DNA of 64,000 bases from Pseudomonas sp. TH31 (GTDB lineage Bacteria; Pseudomonadota; Gammaproteobacteria; Pseudomonadales; Pseudomonadaceae). The position numbers were made by a program, and so were the translations under genes. The number at the start of each line of letters is the position of its first letter. Positions within the stretch are counted from its first letter, which is position 1. Shown one piece after another: positions 27,332 through 35,762 of the stretch. The stretch lies in contig NZ_JAEKEZ010000033.1 in NCBI RefSeq assembly GCF_016650815.1, forward strand, positions 434,001 through 498,000. Reading direction: 5' to 3'. The notes under the pieces are model-generated. The model did no database searches and was not told where the DNA came from. It saw nothing but the letters and a program-made list of their open reading frames with translations.

Positions 27332-28426
27332 ATGAGTCAGCAAGCCGTAAAATTTGCCTATTGGGTGCCGAACGTCAGCGGCGGGCTGGTGGTCAGCAAG
27401 ATCGAGCAGCGCACCCACTGGGGCATTGATTACAACCGCAAACTGGCGCAACTGGCCGAAGAGGCCGGGTTTGAATACGCCTTGACCCAGATTCGTTTCA
27501 CCGCCGGTTACGGCGCCGAGTTCCAGCATGAATCGGTTGCTTTCAGCCACGCGCTGCTGGCGGCCACGACCAAACTCAAGGTGATCGCCGCGATCCTGCC
27601 CGGTCCGTGGCAACCAGCGCTGGCGGCCAAGCAACTGGCGACCATCGATCAACTGACCAATGGCCGAGTGGCGGTAAACATCGTCAGCGGCTGGTTCAAG
27701 GGTGAATTCCAGGCCATTGGCGAACACTGGCTGGAACACGACGAACGCTATCGCCGTTCCGAAGAGTTCATCCGCTCGCTCAAGGGCATCTGGAGCCAGG
27801 ACCATTTCACCTTTCGCGGCGACTTCTACCGTTTCGACAATTACAGCCTCAAGCCCAAACCACTGGGTCAACCGGAAATCTTCCAGGGCGGCAGTTCCCG
27901 TGCCGCCCGGGACATGGCGGCGCGAGTATCGGATTGGTACTTCACCAACGGCAACACCCCGGAAGGCATCAAGGCCCAGGTCGACGACATTCGGAGCAAG
28001 GCTGCGGTGAACAATCATTCGGTGAAAGTCGGGGTGAACGCTTTTGTCATTGCCCGTGACACCGAAGAGGAAGCGCGTGCGGTGTTGGCGCAGATCATCG
28101 ACCAGGCCGACCCGGAAGCGGTGAATGCCTTTGGCGACGCAGCGAAGCAGGCGGGCAGGGCGTCACCGGAAGGCGAGGGCAACTGGGCCAAGTCGACGTT
28201 CGAGGACCTGGTGCAGTACAACGACGGCTTCAAGACCAACCTGATCGGCACGCCGCAGCAGATTGCCGAGCGCATCGTGGCATTGAAAGCGGTGGGCGTG
28301 GATCTGGTGTTGGCGGGGTTCCTGCACTTCCAGGAAGAAGTGGAGTACTTCGGCAAACGCGTGTTGCCGTTGGTGCGCGAACTTGAGGCCAAGGCCGGCG
28401 TAACGCCGCAAGTCGAAGTCGCCTGA
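27332..28426 (+). CDS. sfnG: Dimethylsulfone monooxygenase SfnG
   Basis: FMNH2-dependent two-component monooxygenase that converts dimethylsulfone to methanesulfinate (then methanesulfonate and sulfite), used for sulfur supply. 364 residues from the ATG at 27332. Luciferase-like TIM barrel with WVPNVSGGLVVSKIEQRT, LPGPWQPALAAKQLATIDQ and the SGWFKGEF block; the sequence is near-identical in memory to P. putida SfnG. The reductase partner SfnF is not adjacent. Expression is predicted from the sigma-54 promoter upstream. Confidence 0.92.
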   Translation: MSQQAVKFAYWVPNVSGGLVVSKIEQRTHWGIDYNRKLAQLAEEAGFEYALTQIRFTAGYGAEFQHESVAFSHALLAATTKLKVIAAILPGPWQPALAAKQLATIDQLTNGRVAVNIVSGWFKGEFQAIGEHWLEHDERYRRSEEFIRSLKGIWSQDHFTFRGDFYRFDNYSLKPKPLGQPEIFQGGSSRAARDMAARVSDWYFTNGNTPEGIKAQVDDIRSKAAVNNHSVKVGVNAFVIARDTEEEARAVLAQIIDQADPEAVNAFGDAAKQAGRASPEGEGNWAKSTFEDLVQYNDGFKTNLIGTPQQIAERIVALKAVGVDLVLAGFLHFQEEVEYFGKRVLPLVRELEAKAGVTPQVEVA

Positions 28427-28441
28427 ACACCACAAATCCCC

Positions 28442-28479
28442 TGTAGGAGCAGCCTCGTTTCACTCGGCAGCTCCTACAG
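28442..28479. repeat. Short hairpin between sfnG and a convergent gene
   Basis: TGTAGGAGCAGCC and GGCAGCTCCTACAG form a stem around TCGTTTCACTC. It carries the same GTTTCACTC core as the REP at 41924-42021, and sits between convergent genes, in a terminator position. Confidence 0.65.
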
Positions 28480-28504
28480 GGGACGTCATTCCAGGCCGGG
28501 GTTT

Positions 28505-28984
28505 TTACAGGCCGAGATCGGACAGGCCCGGATGATCGTCAGGACGACGCCCCAGCGGCCAGTGGAACTTGCGGTCGCTTTCCTTGATCGGCAGGTCGTT
28601 GATGCAGGCGTAACGGTTGAACATCAGGCCTTGCTCATCGAACTCCCAGTTTTCGTTGCCATAAGAGCGGAACCAGTTACCCGAGTCATCGTGCCATTCA
28701 TAGGCGTAGCGCACGGCGATGCGGTTACCGGTAAAGGCCCAGAGTTCCTTGATCAGTCGGTAATCCAGCTCCTTGGCCCATTTGCGGGTCAGGAAATCCT
28801 TGGCTTCTTCGCGGTTGTTGGCGAACTCGGCGCGGTTACGCCATTGGGTGTCCAGGGTGTACGCCAGGGACACGCGCTGCGGCTCCCGGGAGTTCCAGCC
28901 GTCTTCGGCCAGGCGAACTTTTTCGATGGCCGATTCACGGGTGAAGGGCGGTAATGGCGGACGGACTTCGGCATTAGATGACAT
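28505..28984 (-). CDS. DUF1348 family protein (SnoaL/NTF2-like fold)
   Basis: 159 residues with the DUF1348 blocks TQWRNRAEF, FLTRKWAKELDYRLIKELWAF and RYAYEWHDDSGNWFRSYGNE. A small alpha+beta cone protein of unknown reaction. It is encoded 57 bases after a TetR regulator on the same strand; the pair is likely one operon repressed by that regulator. Confidence 0.82.
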   Translation of the reverse strand: MSSNAEVRPPLPPFTRESAIEKVRLAEDGWNSREPQRVSLAYTLDTQWRNRAEFANNREEAKDFLTRKWAKELDYRLIKELWAFTGNRIAVRYAYEWHDDSGNWFRSYGNENWEFDEQGLMFNRYACINDLPIKESDRKFHWPLGRRPDDHPGLSDLGL

Positions 28985-29041
28985 TTAAATGTCTCCTTCT
29001 CAAAGTAAAGTTCAAGCACGTTGTCGGGCTTGATTAGGCGG

Positions 29042-29605
29042 TTACAGGTCCAATAACTTTCGCGCCATGCATTGCGCATTATCGGCGGCACTGTGATCAC
29101 CCATCACAAGCGCCACGGTAATGGCACCATCGATCAGGATCAGCAGCTGTTTGGCCAATGCCTGCGGGTCGGTAGCGCCATGTTCGGTGCAGAGCTCGCA
29201 CACGTAGTCGAGCAGTTTCTGTTTATGCTCTTTGGCGACCAGCCGAACCGGGTCTTGCGGGTCGCCGGTTTCGCCGCTGGTGTTAATGAAGGCGCAGCCG
29301 CGGAAGCCTTCCGAGTCGAACCAGGCCTTGAGCACGGAAAACAGGTTAAGCAGGCGGCCGGCCGGGGTCGCGGCTTTATCGACTTCAGTCCTGAACCAGA
29401 GCATCCAGCGTACATCACGGCGTTGCAGGGCAGCGACGGTGAGCGCCTCCTTGTTGGCGAAGTAGCGGTAGATACTCTTTCTGGAGACGCCCGCGGTTTT
29501 CACCAGAAGATCCATGCCGGTGGCGGCGATGCCACTTTTGTAGATCAACTTTTCGGTGACGTCCAGAATGATGTCGCGTGTGTCGCAGCAGGTTATTTCG
29601 TTCAT
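29042..29605 (-). CDS. TetR family transcriptional regulator
   Basis: 187 residues from the ATG at 29605; a longer frame extends into a REP element and is not credible. The N-terminal helix-turn-helix is GMDLLVKTAGVSRKSIYRYFANKEAL (in part). The C-terminal part is of the AcuR/YcdC-like type with TPAGRLLNLFSVLKAW. A perfect 14-base palindrome lies 13 bases before its start codon and is the likely operator, giving autorepression with control of the DUF1348 gene downstream. Ligand unknown. Confidence 0.87.
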   Translation of the reverse strand: MNEITCCDTRDIILDVTEKLIYKSGIAATGMDLLVKTAGVSRKSIYRYFANKEALTVAALQRRDVRWMLWFRTEVDKAATPAGRLLNLFSVLKAWFDSEGFRGCAFINTSGETGDPQDPVRLVAKEHKQKLLDYVCELCTEHGATDPQALAKQLLILIDGAITVALVMGDHSAADNAQCMARKLLDL

Positions 29606-29617
29606 GTGGCGAACAGT

Positions 29618-29631
29618 AGAACGATCGTTCT
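29618..29631. promoter_or_regulatory. Palindromic operator before the TetR gene
   Basis: AGAACGATCGTTCT is a perfect 14-base palindrome, of the GAACGATCGTTC type often bound by TetR proteins. It lies just upstream of the TetR start codon, where bound repressor would block the promoter. Confidence 0.75.
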
Positions 29632-29651
29632 CCTTGGTCAATATGTTTTTA

Positions 29652-29728
29652 AAGATCAAAAGATCGCAGCCTTCGGCAGCTCCTACACCGATCTCTGTAG
29701 GAGCTGCCGAAGGCTGCGATCTTTTGAC
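29652..29728. repeat. REP-type hairpin, family A
   Basis: AAGATCAAAAGATCGCAGCC with inverted GGCTGCGATCTTTTGA around a short centre, in the divergent region between the TetR gene and pssA. Confidence 0.85.
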
Positions 29729-29799
29729 CGTAACAAGACCCAAACCCATCCATGGTGTAAGCTCTCGGGTTCTTCGGATTCGACCTTTTTGCGAGCCTT

Positions 29800-31142
29800 A
29801 TGCCGTCGCTTTTCAAACGCTCTCTGCTGCCCAAACTGCGCAGTTTTCCGCTGACCGCCGATGCCGTGACCATTCTGTCCGGCGCCGCCGAGTACCGTCG
29901 TTGTCTGCTGGAGAAAATCGCCCAGGCGACCCAGCGCATCTATATCGTCGCGCTGTACCTGCAACAGGACGAAGCCGGCCAGGAAATCCTCGATGCCTTG
30001 CACGCCGCCAAACTGGCGCGTCCGGAACTGGACGTGGTGGTCGTCGTCGACTGGCTGCGCGCCCAACGTGGCTTGATCGGCGCCGGCAAGCAGCCGGGTA
30101 ACTCGGCCTGGTATCAGGAAATGACCGGCACTCACGCAAGTGAGGTTCCGGTGTACGGCGTGCCGGTGCAAACCCGCGAGCTGTTCGGCGTACTGCACTT
30201 GAAGGGTTTCGTGATCGACGATTGCGTGATCTACAGCGGCGCGAGCCTGAACAACGTTTACCTGCACAAATTCGACAAGTACCGCTACGACCGTTATCAC
30301 CTGCTACAGAACAGCGCGCTGGCCGATTCGATGCAGCACCTGATCCAGCACGGTCTGATTGCCTCCAAAGCGGTGCATCGCCTCGACCTGCCGAACCTGC
30401 CGACCACCCGCAGCCTGCGCAACGACATCGGCGACCTGCGCAGCCGTCTAAAGCACGCGACCTACGACACCACCCAAGGCAGCACCGCCAAAGGTGAGCT
30501 GTCGGTCACCCCGTTGCTTGGCGTCGGCAAGAACAATCCGCTGAGCCGGGTGATCTGCGAGTTGATCGCCAGCGCCCAGCATCAGTTGACCATCTGCACG
30601 CCGTATTTCAACCTCCCGCTGGCGGTGACCCGGGAAGTCAACCGGGCCCTGGCCCGTGGGGTGAAGATCGACATCATCGTCGGCGACAAGACCGCCAACG
30701 ACTTCTACATCCCGCCAAGCGAGCCGTTCAAGGTGATCGCCGCACTGCCGTATCTCTACGAGATCAGCTTGCGCCGCTTTGCCAAGCGCCATCAGCACAA
30801 CATCGACAGCGGCCAGTTGAACCTGCATTTGTGGCGTGATGGCGACAACACCTATCACCTCAAGGGCATGTGGGTCGATCAGCGCTACACCTTGCTGACC
30901 GGCAACAACCTCAATCCGCGGGCGTTCCGTCTCGACCTGGAAAACGCCTTGCTGATTGATGACCCGAAAAGCGAACTGATGGAGCCGCGCCGCAAAGAAC
31001 TGGCGCAGATCTTCGAAAACACCCGACGCATCGAGCGTTACCAGGACCTGGAAACCCTGCCGGAATACCCGGGGCGGTGGCCAAGTTTCTCAAACGGGTG
31101 AGTCGAGTGCGGATCGAGCGATTGCTCTACCGGATGTTGTAA
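29800..31142 (+). CDS. pssA: Phosphatidylserine synthase PssA (PLD family), probable C-terminal frameshift
   Basis: CDP-diacylglycerol--serine O-phosphatidyltransferase of the E. coli type, making phosphatidylserine (precursor of phosphatidylethanolamine) at the membrane surface. Two phospholipase-D HKD motifs: H133/K135/D140 in HLKGFVIDD and H353/K355/D360 in HLKGMWVD, each followed by a G-x-N-L-N type block (GASLNNVYL, GNNLNPRA). As written, the frame ends at 31101 after PEYPGRWPSFSNG. Adding one G at 31071-31074 restores AVAKFLKRVSRVRIERLLYRML with a stop at 31142, the expected E. coli-like tail, giving about 447 residues. No operon partner. Confidence 0.88.
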
Positions 31143-31152
31143 GCCCAAAAAG

Positions 31153-31233
31153 CAAAAGATCGCAGCCTTCGGCAGCTCCTACAGGGGTGTACACCCTCCC
31201 AATGTAGGAGCTGCCGAAGGCTGCGATCTTTTC
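31153..31233. repeat. REP-type hairpin, family A
   Basis: AAAAGATCGCAGCCTTCGGCAG and inverted copy around a short centre, between the convergent pssA and the last efe operon gene. Confidence 0.85.
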
Positions 31234-31250
31234 GCAAACAACGCCGATAT

Positions 31251-32075
31251 TCAGTTCAGACCCAGCTTGCCACGCAGCGTCGACAGATCTTCAGCCAAGG
31301 TGTTAACCGGGCCAACCAGCGCCTTACGGTCAGCTTCTTTCACTTTGTCATACGTCTCGAAACCGCCGTCCTTGGTTTTGTATTTCGCCAGGATCTTGTT
31401 CACAGCCGCAAAGTTCTTGTCGACTTTGGCAACGAACGCTTTGTCTTGCTTCTCGATCTGCGGACGGAACAGGTCGACGATTTTCTTCGCACCGTCAATG
31501 TTGCCCTGGAAGTCATACAGGTCGGTGTGACTGTAACGGTCTTCTTCACCGGAGATCTTGGTGGCAGCGACTTCTTCCAGCAGTGCAGCTGCACCGCCAA
31601 CGACTTTCTCAGGCGGGAAGGTCAGGCCGGCAACGCGAGTTTGCAGGTCTTTGACGTCATTGTTCAGCTTGTCAGCCAGCGCGCCCAGGTCCTTGGTGCT
31701 CTTTTCCGAGAACAGGGTGTATTCGATACGGTGGAAACCGGTGAAGTCTTCGGCTTTCACGCCTTTTTCGTGGTCGTCGACACGCGAATCGATGGACGCA
31801 TCCAGGTCACTGAACAGCTCGGCAATCGGCTCGATCGACTCGTAGTAAACGCGGGTCGGTGCGTAAAGCTTTTGTGCGGTGGCCAGGTCGCCTTTTTTCA
31901 CTGCATCAGTGAACTGTTGGGTGTGGCTGCCCAGTTGGTCCAGTTGTTCGGTGACGTAGATCTTGTAGTCCGAGACCGGTCCCACCAGATCCAGCGGCGC
32001 CGTCGCCGCGAAAGCCGAAAACGGGGTGTTGAGCAAGCCAAGGGTCAGCAGTAAAGCGAGTGGCGACTTTTTCAT
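31251..32075 (-). CDS. EfeM/EfeO-type periplasmic iron-uptake protein (M75 domain only)
   Basis: 274 residues from the ATG at 32075, with a Sec signal peptide (LALLLTLGLLNTPFSAFA). The mature protein is a single imelysin/EfeO M75 domain with the HxxE motif in GFHRIEYTLFSEK and the SGEEDRYSHTDLYDFQGNIDGA block also found in EfeO. It lacks the cupredoxin domain that EfeO has. It is the fourth gene after efeU-efeO-efeB, 50 bases after efeB, and is likely a second iron-binding periplasmic component. Confidence 0.82.
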   Translation of the reverse strand: MKKSPLALLLTLGLLNTPFSAFAATAPLDLVGPVSDYKIYVTEQLDQLGSHTQQFTDAVKKGDLATAQKLYAPTRVYYESIEPIAELFSDLDASIDSRVDDHEKGVKAEDFTGFHRIEYTLFSEKSTKDLGALADKLNNDVKDLQTRVAGLTFPPEKVVGGAAALLEEVAATKISGEEDRYSHTDLYDFQGNIDGAKKIVDLFRPQIEKQDKAFVAKVDKNFAAVNKILAKYKTKDGGFETYDKVKEADRKALVGPVNTLAEDLSTLRGKLGLN

Positions 32076-32125
32076 GGGACGGTTCCGTGGGGGTTGTTGT
32101 GGTCTTTTGTGGTTTGTTATTTGCG

Positions 32126-33427
32126 TCAAGCAGTGGTTTTTGGGTGCGTAGCATTCAGCAGCGAGCGACCGATAAAGTCCTTGTCGCCCGTCACACCCGG
32201 CAAAGTGAAGAAGTACCCGCCGCCCACCGGCTTCAGGTATTCCTCCAGCGGTTCGCCGTTGAGTCGGGTTTGTACGGTGATGAAGCCTTTTTGCAGGTCG
32301 GCCTGATAGCAGATGAACAGCAGGCCCATTTCGAGCTGGCCGTTCTTGTTCACGCCGTTGGAGTAGTTGAACGGCCGGCGCAGGATCAGGTTGGCCTGGG
32401 TTTCGGCGGTGCGCGGGTTGGCCAGGCGAATGTGCGCGTCGAGCTTGGTCAGCTTGCCTTCAGGGTCCCTGGCGTAGTCCGGGACTTCGGTTTCATGTTG
32501 GCCGCCCATGGGCGCGCCGGTACTCTTGACCCGGCCGAGAATGCTTTGCTGTTCCTGCAGCGGTGTGCGATCCCAGCGTTCGACGAAGTTGCGGATGATC
32601 CGCACCGCTTGGTAGCTGCCGTTCGCGGCCCAGGCCGGTTCATCGCTGCCAGGCTGGACCCAGACAATGGCGTCCATGGCTTTGCCGTCGTTGGAGTCGG
32701 GGTTGGCCGAGCCATCGCGAAAACCGAGGAAGTTACGCGCGCTCTGCGCCGGTACACCTGGTTTCGCCGGGGCTTGCGGCGGTACGCTGCCTTCCTGTTT
32801 CCAACGCACCAGCAGCAGGTCTGGCAGGTTTTTCACGATGTCGCGCAGGGCGTGGATGTTGGTGTCGGTGGTGTTGGAGCAGAACTGCAAGCTCAAGTCA
32901 CCGTGGCAGCAATCGGCTTCCAGGGCATCGTTGGGGAAACCGACCATGCGGATCAGTCGCTTGGGTTTGGCGCTGGCCAGGCCAAAGCGCTCGTCGAACA
33001 ACGACTCGCCGACCGACACGGTAATCGTCAGGTTGTCCGGTGTGACCACCGGGCCAAGAATCCCTGAATCCACCGGCGGCAGCTTCGGATCAACCTGCGT
33101 GACTTCGCCGCCCTTCATCAGGAACGCGATGCGTTCGTTGAGGGTGCGGAACAACCGCTCCAAGTCTTCACGATCGCTGGCCAACACATCGAACGACACC
33201 AGCATGCCCGACGCGGGGCGCGGGGTGGTGATGCCGGTCTGGTGCTTGCCATGGAAATCGTGGCGGTCTTCGGTCTTGTCGCTGCTCGGTGCTTCGGTCA
33301 CTTGCGCAGGGCTGGCGGCGGCCATCGCCGGGCAGCTCAATGCACTGCCGGCCAATGCGACACCGGCGGCGCCCATGCCCATTAATACGCGGCGACGCTG
33401 GGCGGAAAACTGTTCTGAATCGGTCAT
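32126..33427 (-). CDS. efeB: Deferrochelatase/peroxidase EfeB (DyP family, Tat-exported)
   Basis: Haem peroxidase of the dye-decolourising family exported folded to the periplasm, third component of the EfeUOB ferrous-iron system. 433 residues. Twin-arginine signal SAQRRRVLMGMGAAGVALAG at the N-terminus. The DyP catalytic motif GxxDG is in NFLGFRDGSANPD and the haem-ligand His is in LDAHIRLANPR. It lies 15 bases after efeO. Confidence 0.92.
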   Translation of the reverse strand: MTDSEQFSAQRRRVLMGMGAAGVALAGSALSCPAMAAASPAQVTEAPSSDKTEDRHDFHGKHQTGITTPRPASGMLVSFDVLASDREDLERLFRTLNERIAFLMKGGEVTQVDPKLPPVDSGILGPVVTPDNLTITVSVGESLFDERFGLASAKPKRLIRMVGFPNDALEADCCHGDLSLQFCSNTTDTNIHALRDIVKNLPDLLLVRWKQEGSVPPQAPAKPGVPAQSARNFLGFRDGSANPDSNDGKAMDAIVWVQPGSDEPAWAANGSYQAVRIIRNFVERWDRTPLQEQQSILGRVKSTGAPMGGQHETEVPDYARDPEGKLTKLDAHIRLANPRTAETQANLILRRPFNYSNGVNKNGQLEMGLLFICYQADLQKGFITVQTRLNGEPLEEYLKPVGGGYFFTLPGVTGDKDFIGRSLLNATHPKTTA

Positions 33428-33442
33428 ATAAAAGGCGTCTTC

Positions 33443-34642
33443 TTACAGGCCGGAAAGGCCAAGGGCGGGATCGATTCCATCGAGTACATCGGCCAGAGCC
33501 TTGGCCTTGTCAGCAATCTGTTTGCGCTGCTCGGCGCTGACCGTGTCGTAGCTGGCGTAGCCAACCTTGACCTTGAAGCCGTCGAGTTCGACGTCGAAAG
33601 CGGTGAGGGCGGCGTCGATTTTCGGCAGTAAGTCGGCGGCGGACTTGGCCAGCAATGGCCGCAGCAGGTCGACGACTTTGCGTGCAACATCGAGGTTGGC
33701 GGCAAAACCGTTGAGGTCGGTATGGCTGTAACGTTCTTCTTCACCGCTGCTGGCGCGCACTTCGGCGATGCTGTTGAGGTTGCGCACCACAATGCTCACC
33801 AATTGCTCCGGCGGCAGCGACTGGACGAGCAATTGCTGTTTGAGCGTGGTGATGTCGATGATCAATTGCACGGCCACCGGCGCCAGGGCGTCGAGTTTGC
33901 GTTGCTGGAACAGCGCGTATTCGAGGCGGTGGAAGCCGACGAAGGCCGGATCCCGTTCGCGCTTTTCGAAGTAATCGGCGCGGGCGTTGACCGGATTGTC
34001 CAGCTCCGCCAGGCGCTGGGCGGCCGGGGCGATCCGTTGGTAAGCGGCGCGGGCCGGCACATAAAGAGCCTGGGCCTGGCTCAGATCGCCGGCTTCGATG
34101 GCTTGCTCAAGGGCCGTCACGGCTTTGATCAGCGCGCTGCTCTGGCTGTTCAGGTACACACGGAATTCCGACAGCGGACCAATAAACGCGAGCATCGATG
34201 GGCGCGCCCTGGCGGCGGCATCGGAGGCGGCAGTCGGGGTCACGTGCAAGATGCCGCGCGGGTTACTCAATAAGCCGCAGGTGATCGCGTAGTCGCCGGG
34301 CGCCAGGTTGGCATTAATCACCTGGCTCAGGCCGGGCGCAATGTTTTCCCGTTCTTCGAGCACCAGCACACCGTCGAGGATTTCCCATTCCACGGCACGG
34401 TCCGAGCGGTTGACGATGCGGAAACTGCTGCGGCCGGCCGGGACCGTCAGCGCATTCGGTTCGCAACTTTTAGGGTGAATGTTCACCACCACTTCGTCAT
34501 GGTTGGTCTGGCGCTTGGCGGCGGCCATTTTCGAGGCGTAGTAGAACAGGCCACCGGCGGCGATCATCACGATCACCGAACCGGCCACCGCCCAGCGCAA
34601 CGCGCGGGGAGGGGAAGCCACGGGAGGAGTAGGCGTTGACAT
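33443..34642 (-). CDS. efeO: Iron uptake protein EfeO (cupredoxin plus M75 domain)
   Basis: 399 residues. An N-terminal membrane anchor or uncleaved signal (about 13-40), a cupredoxin-like domain (SCEPNALTVPAGRSSFRIVNRS... about 55-125) and an M75 domain with HxxE in GFHRLEYALFQQ and GEEERYSHTDLNGFAANLD. It is thought to bind and oxidise or shuttle iron to EfeU. Gaps of 8 bases to efeU and 15 to efeB show a tight operon. Confidence 0.9.
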   Translation of the reverse strand: MSTPTPPVASPPRALRWAVAGSVIVMIAAGGLFYYASKMAAAKRQTNHDEVVVNIHPKSCEPNALTVPAGRSSFRIVNRSDRAVEWEILDGVLVLEERENIAPGLSQVINANLAPGDYAITCGLLSNPRGILHVTPTAASDAAARARPSMLAFIGPLSEFRVYLNSQSSALIKAVTALEQAIEAGDLSQAQALYVPARAAYQRIAPAAQRLAELDNPVNARADYFEKRERDPAFVGFHRLEYALFQQRKLDALAPVAVQLIIDITTLKQQLLVQSLPPEQLVSIVVRNLNSIAEVRASSGEEERYSHTDLNGFAANLDVARKVVDLLRPLLAKSAADLLPKIDAALTAFDVELDGFKVKVGYASYDTVSAEQRKQIADKAKALADVLDGIDPALGLSGL

Positions 34643-34650
34643 GAAAGCCC

Positions 34651-35490
34651 TTACTGGCTGGAAACGGAAGATGATTGCTTGGCGGGCGCGGCAGCCGGGA
34701 GGAAGAACATCACCAGCGCCACCACCAGATAAATCAGATACGCCCCGAGGGAGCTGACGGTCGGCGCGTCCTGGTAACCGAACATGCCGGCCAGCACCGA
34801 GCCCAGCGAGCCGTCCATCGGCAGCGTGGCGCTGAAGTCGAAGAGCACGGTTTGCAGGTGATTCCAGACGCCCGCTTCATGCAGCGCTTGCACCGAGTTG
34901 GAGAGGATGCCGGCGGCGACCACCAGAATGAACAAGCCGGTCCAGCGGAAAAACGCGCCGAGGTTCAGGCGCATGCTGCCGGTGTAGATCAGGAAACCAA
35001 CGATGATCGCCAGGATCAGGCCGAGCAGGGCGCCGATCGGTGCGGCCGGCCCTTCACTCTGCTGGAACACCGCGAGCAGGAAGAACACCGTTTCCAGACC
35101 TTCCCGGGCCACGGCGAAAAACACCATGGCGATCAGCGCGGTGACCTGGTGCCTGGAGCCGGCCAAGGCGTGATCGAGAGAGACGTGCAGGGAATGCTTG
35201 ATCGAACGCGCGACTTTGCGCATCCAGAACACCATCGAACTGAGGATGCCGACAGCCACCAAACCGACGATGCCTTCGAACAGTTCCTGTTGTTTCTGCG
35301 GGAATTCGGCGCTCATGAGTTCCAGGCCACCACCGACCAGCAAGGCCAGCGCAGCGGCGAGGAACACGCCGATCCACACGGCAGGCATCCACTGGCCGCG
35401 GCCGGTTTGCTTGAGGTAGCTGGCGATGATGCCAACGATCAGCGCGGCTTCAATGCCTTCGCGCAGCATGATCAGAAAGGGAACAAGCAT
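34651..35490 (-). CDS. efeU: Ferrous/ferric iron permease EfeU (FTR1 family)
   Basis: 279 residues, about seven membrane segments. Two REGxE motifs diagnostic of FTR1 permeases are at R10-E14 (REGIE) and R129-E133 (REGLE). First gene of efeU-efeO-efeB-efeM-like, read from a promoter covered by a Fur-box-like sequence 41 bases upstream. Confidence 0.92.
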   Translation of the reverse strand: MLVPFLIMLREGIEAALIVGIIASYLKQTGRGQWMPAVWIGVFLAAALALLVGGGLELMSAEFPQKQQELFEGIVGLVAVGILSSMVFWMRKVARSIKHSLHVSLDHALAGSRHQVTALIAMVFFAVAREGLETVFFLLAVFQQSEGPAAPIGALLGLILAIIVGFLIYTGSMRLNLGAFFRWTGLFILVVAAGILSNSVQALHEAGVWNHLQTVLFDFSATLPMDGSLGSVLAGMFGYQDAPTVSSLGAYLIYLVVALVMFFLPAAAPAKQSSSVSSQ

Positions 35491-35530
35491 TCAGCACCGT
35501 GGTGTTGTTAGAGAGGATGCTAATTTGTAA

Positions 35531-35549
35531 CATAATGACACTCATTCTC
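35531..35549. promoter_or_regulatory. Fur box upstream of the efe operon
   Basis: CATAATGACACTCATTCTC matches the 19-base Fur consensus GATAATGATAATCATTATC at 15 positions and sits about 40 bases before efeU. It predicts repression of the operon in iron-replete cells. Confidence 0.8.
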
Positions 35550-35611
35550 AAACAAGTCTGATTGACTTTTATCTGAACCTAAGCTGAACGGCTCAAAAGA
35601 TCACCTCGTGT

Positions 35612-35700
35612 TGTAGGAGCAAGGCTTGCCCGCGATGAACGATGACGCGGTCCGACAGCAGGACCGCATCGCCTCAATCGCGGGCAAGCCTTGCTCCTAC
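35612..35700. repeat. REP-type hairpin, family D
   Basis: TTGTAGGAGCAAGGCTTGCC and its inverted copy around a centre containing a second small palindrome (GCGGTCC...GGACCGC). It lies between the divergent efeU and AraC genes. Confidence 0.85.
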
Positions 35701-35762
35701 GGAATTGATGCACCGTGCGCTAATATGCCGCGACACAAATAGAACAAGGCTCACCCCGCTCA

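Noticed and set aside
29605..29749. N-terminal extension of the TetR protein
   Set aside because: Upstream residues (SAAPTEIGVGAAEGCDLL) are REP translation; the ATG at 29605 has the correct family start.
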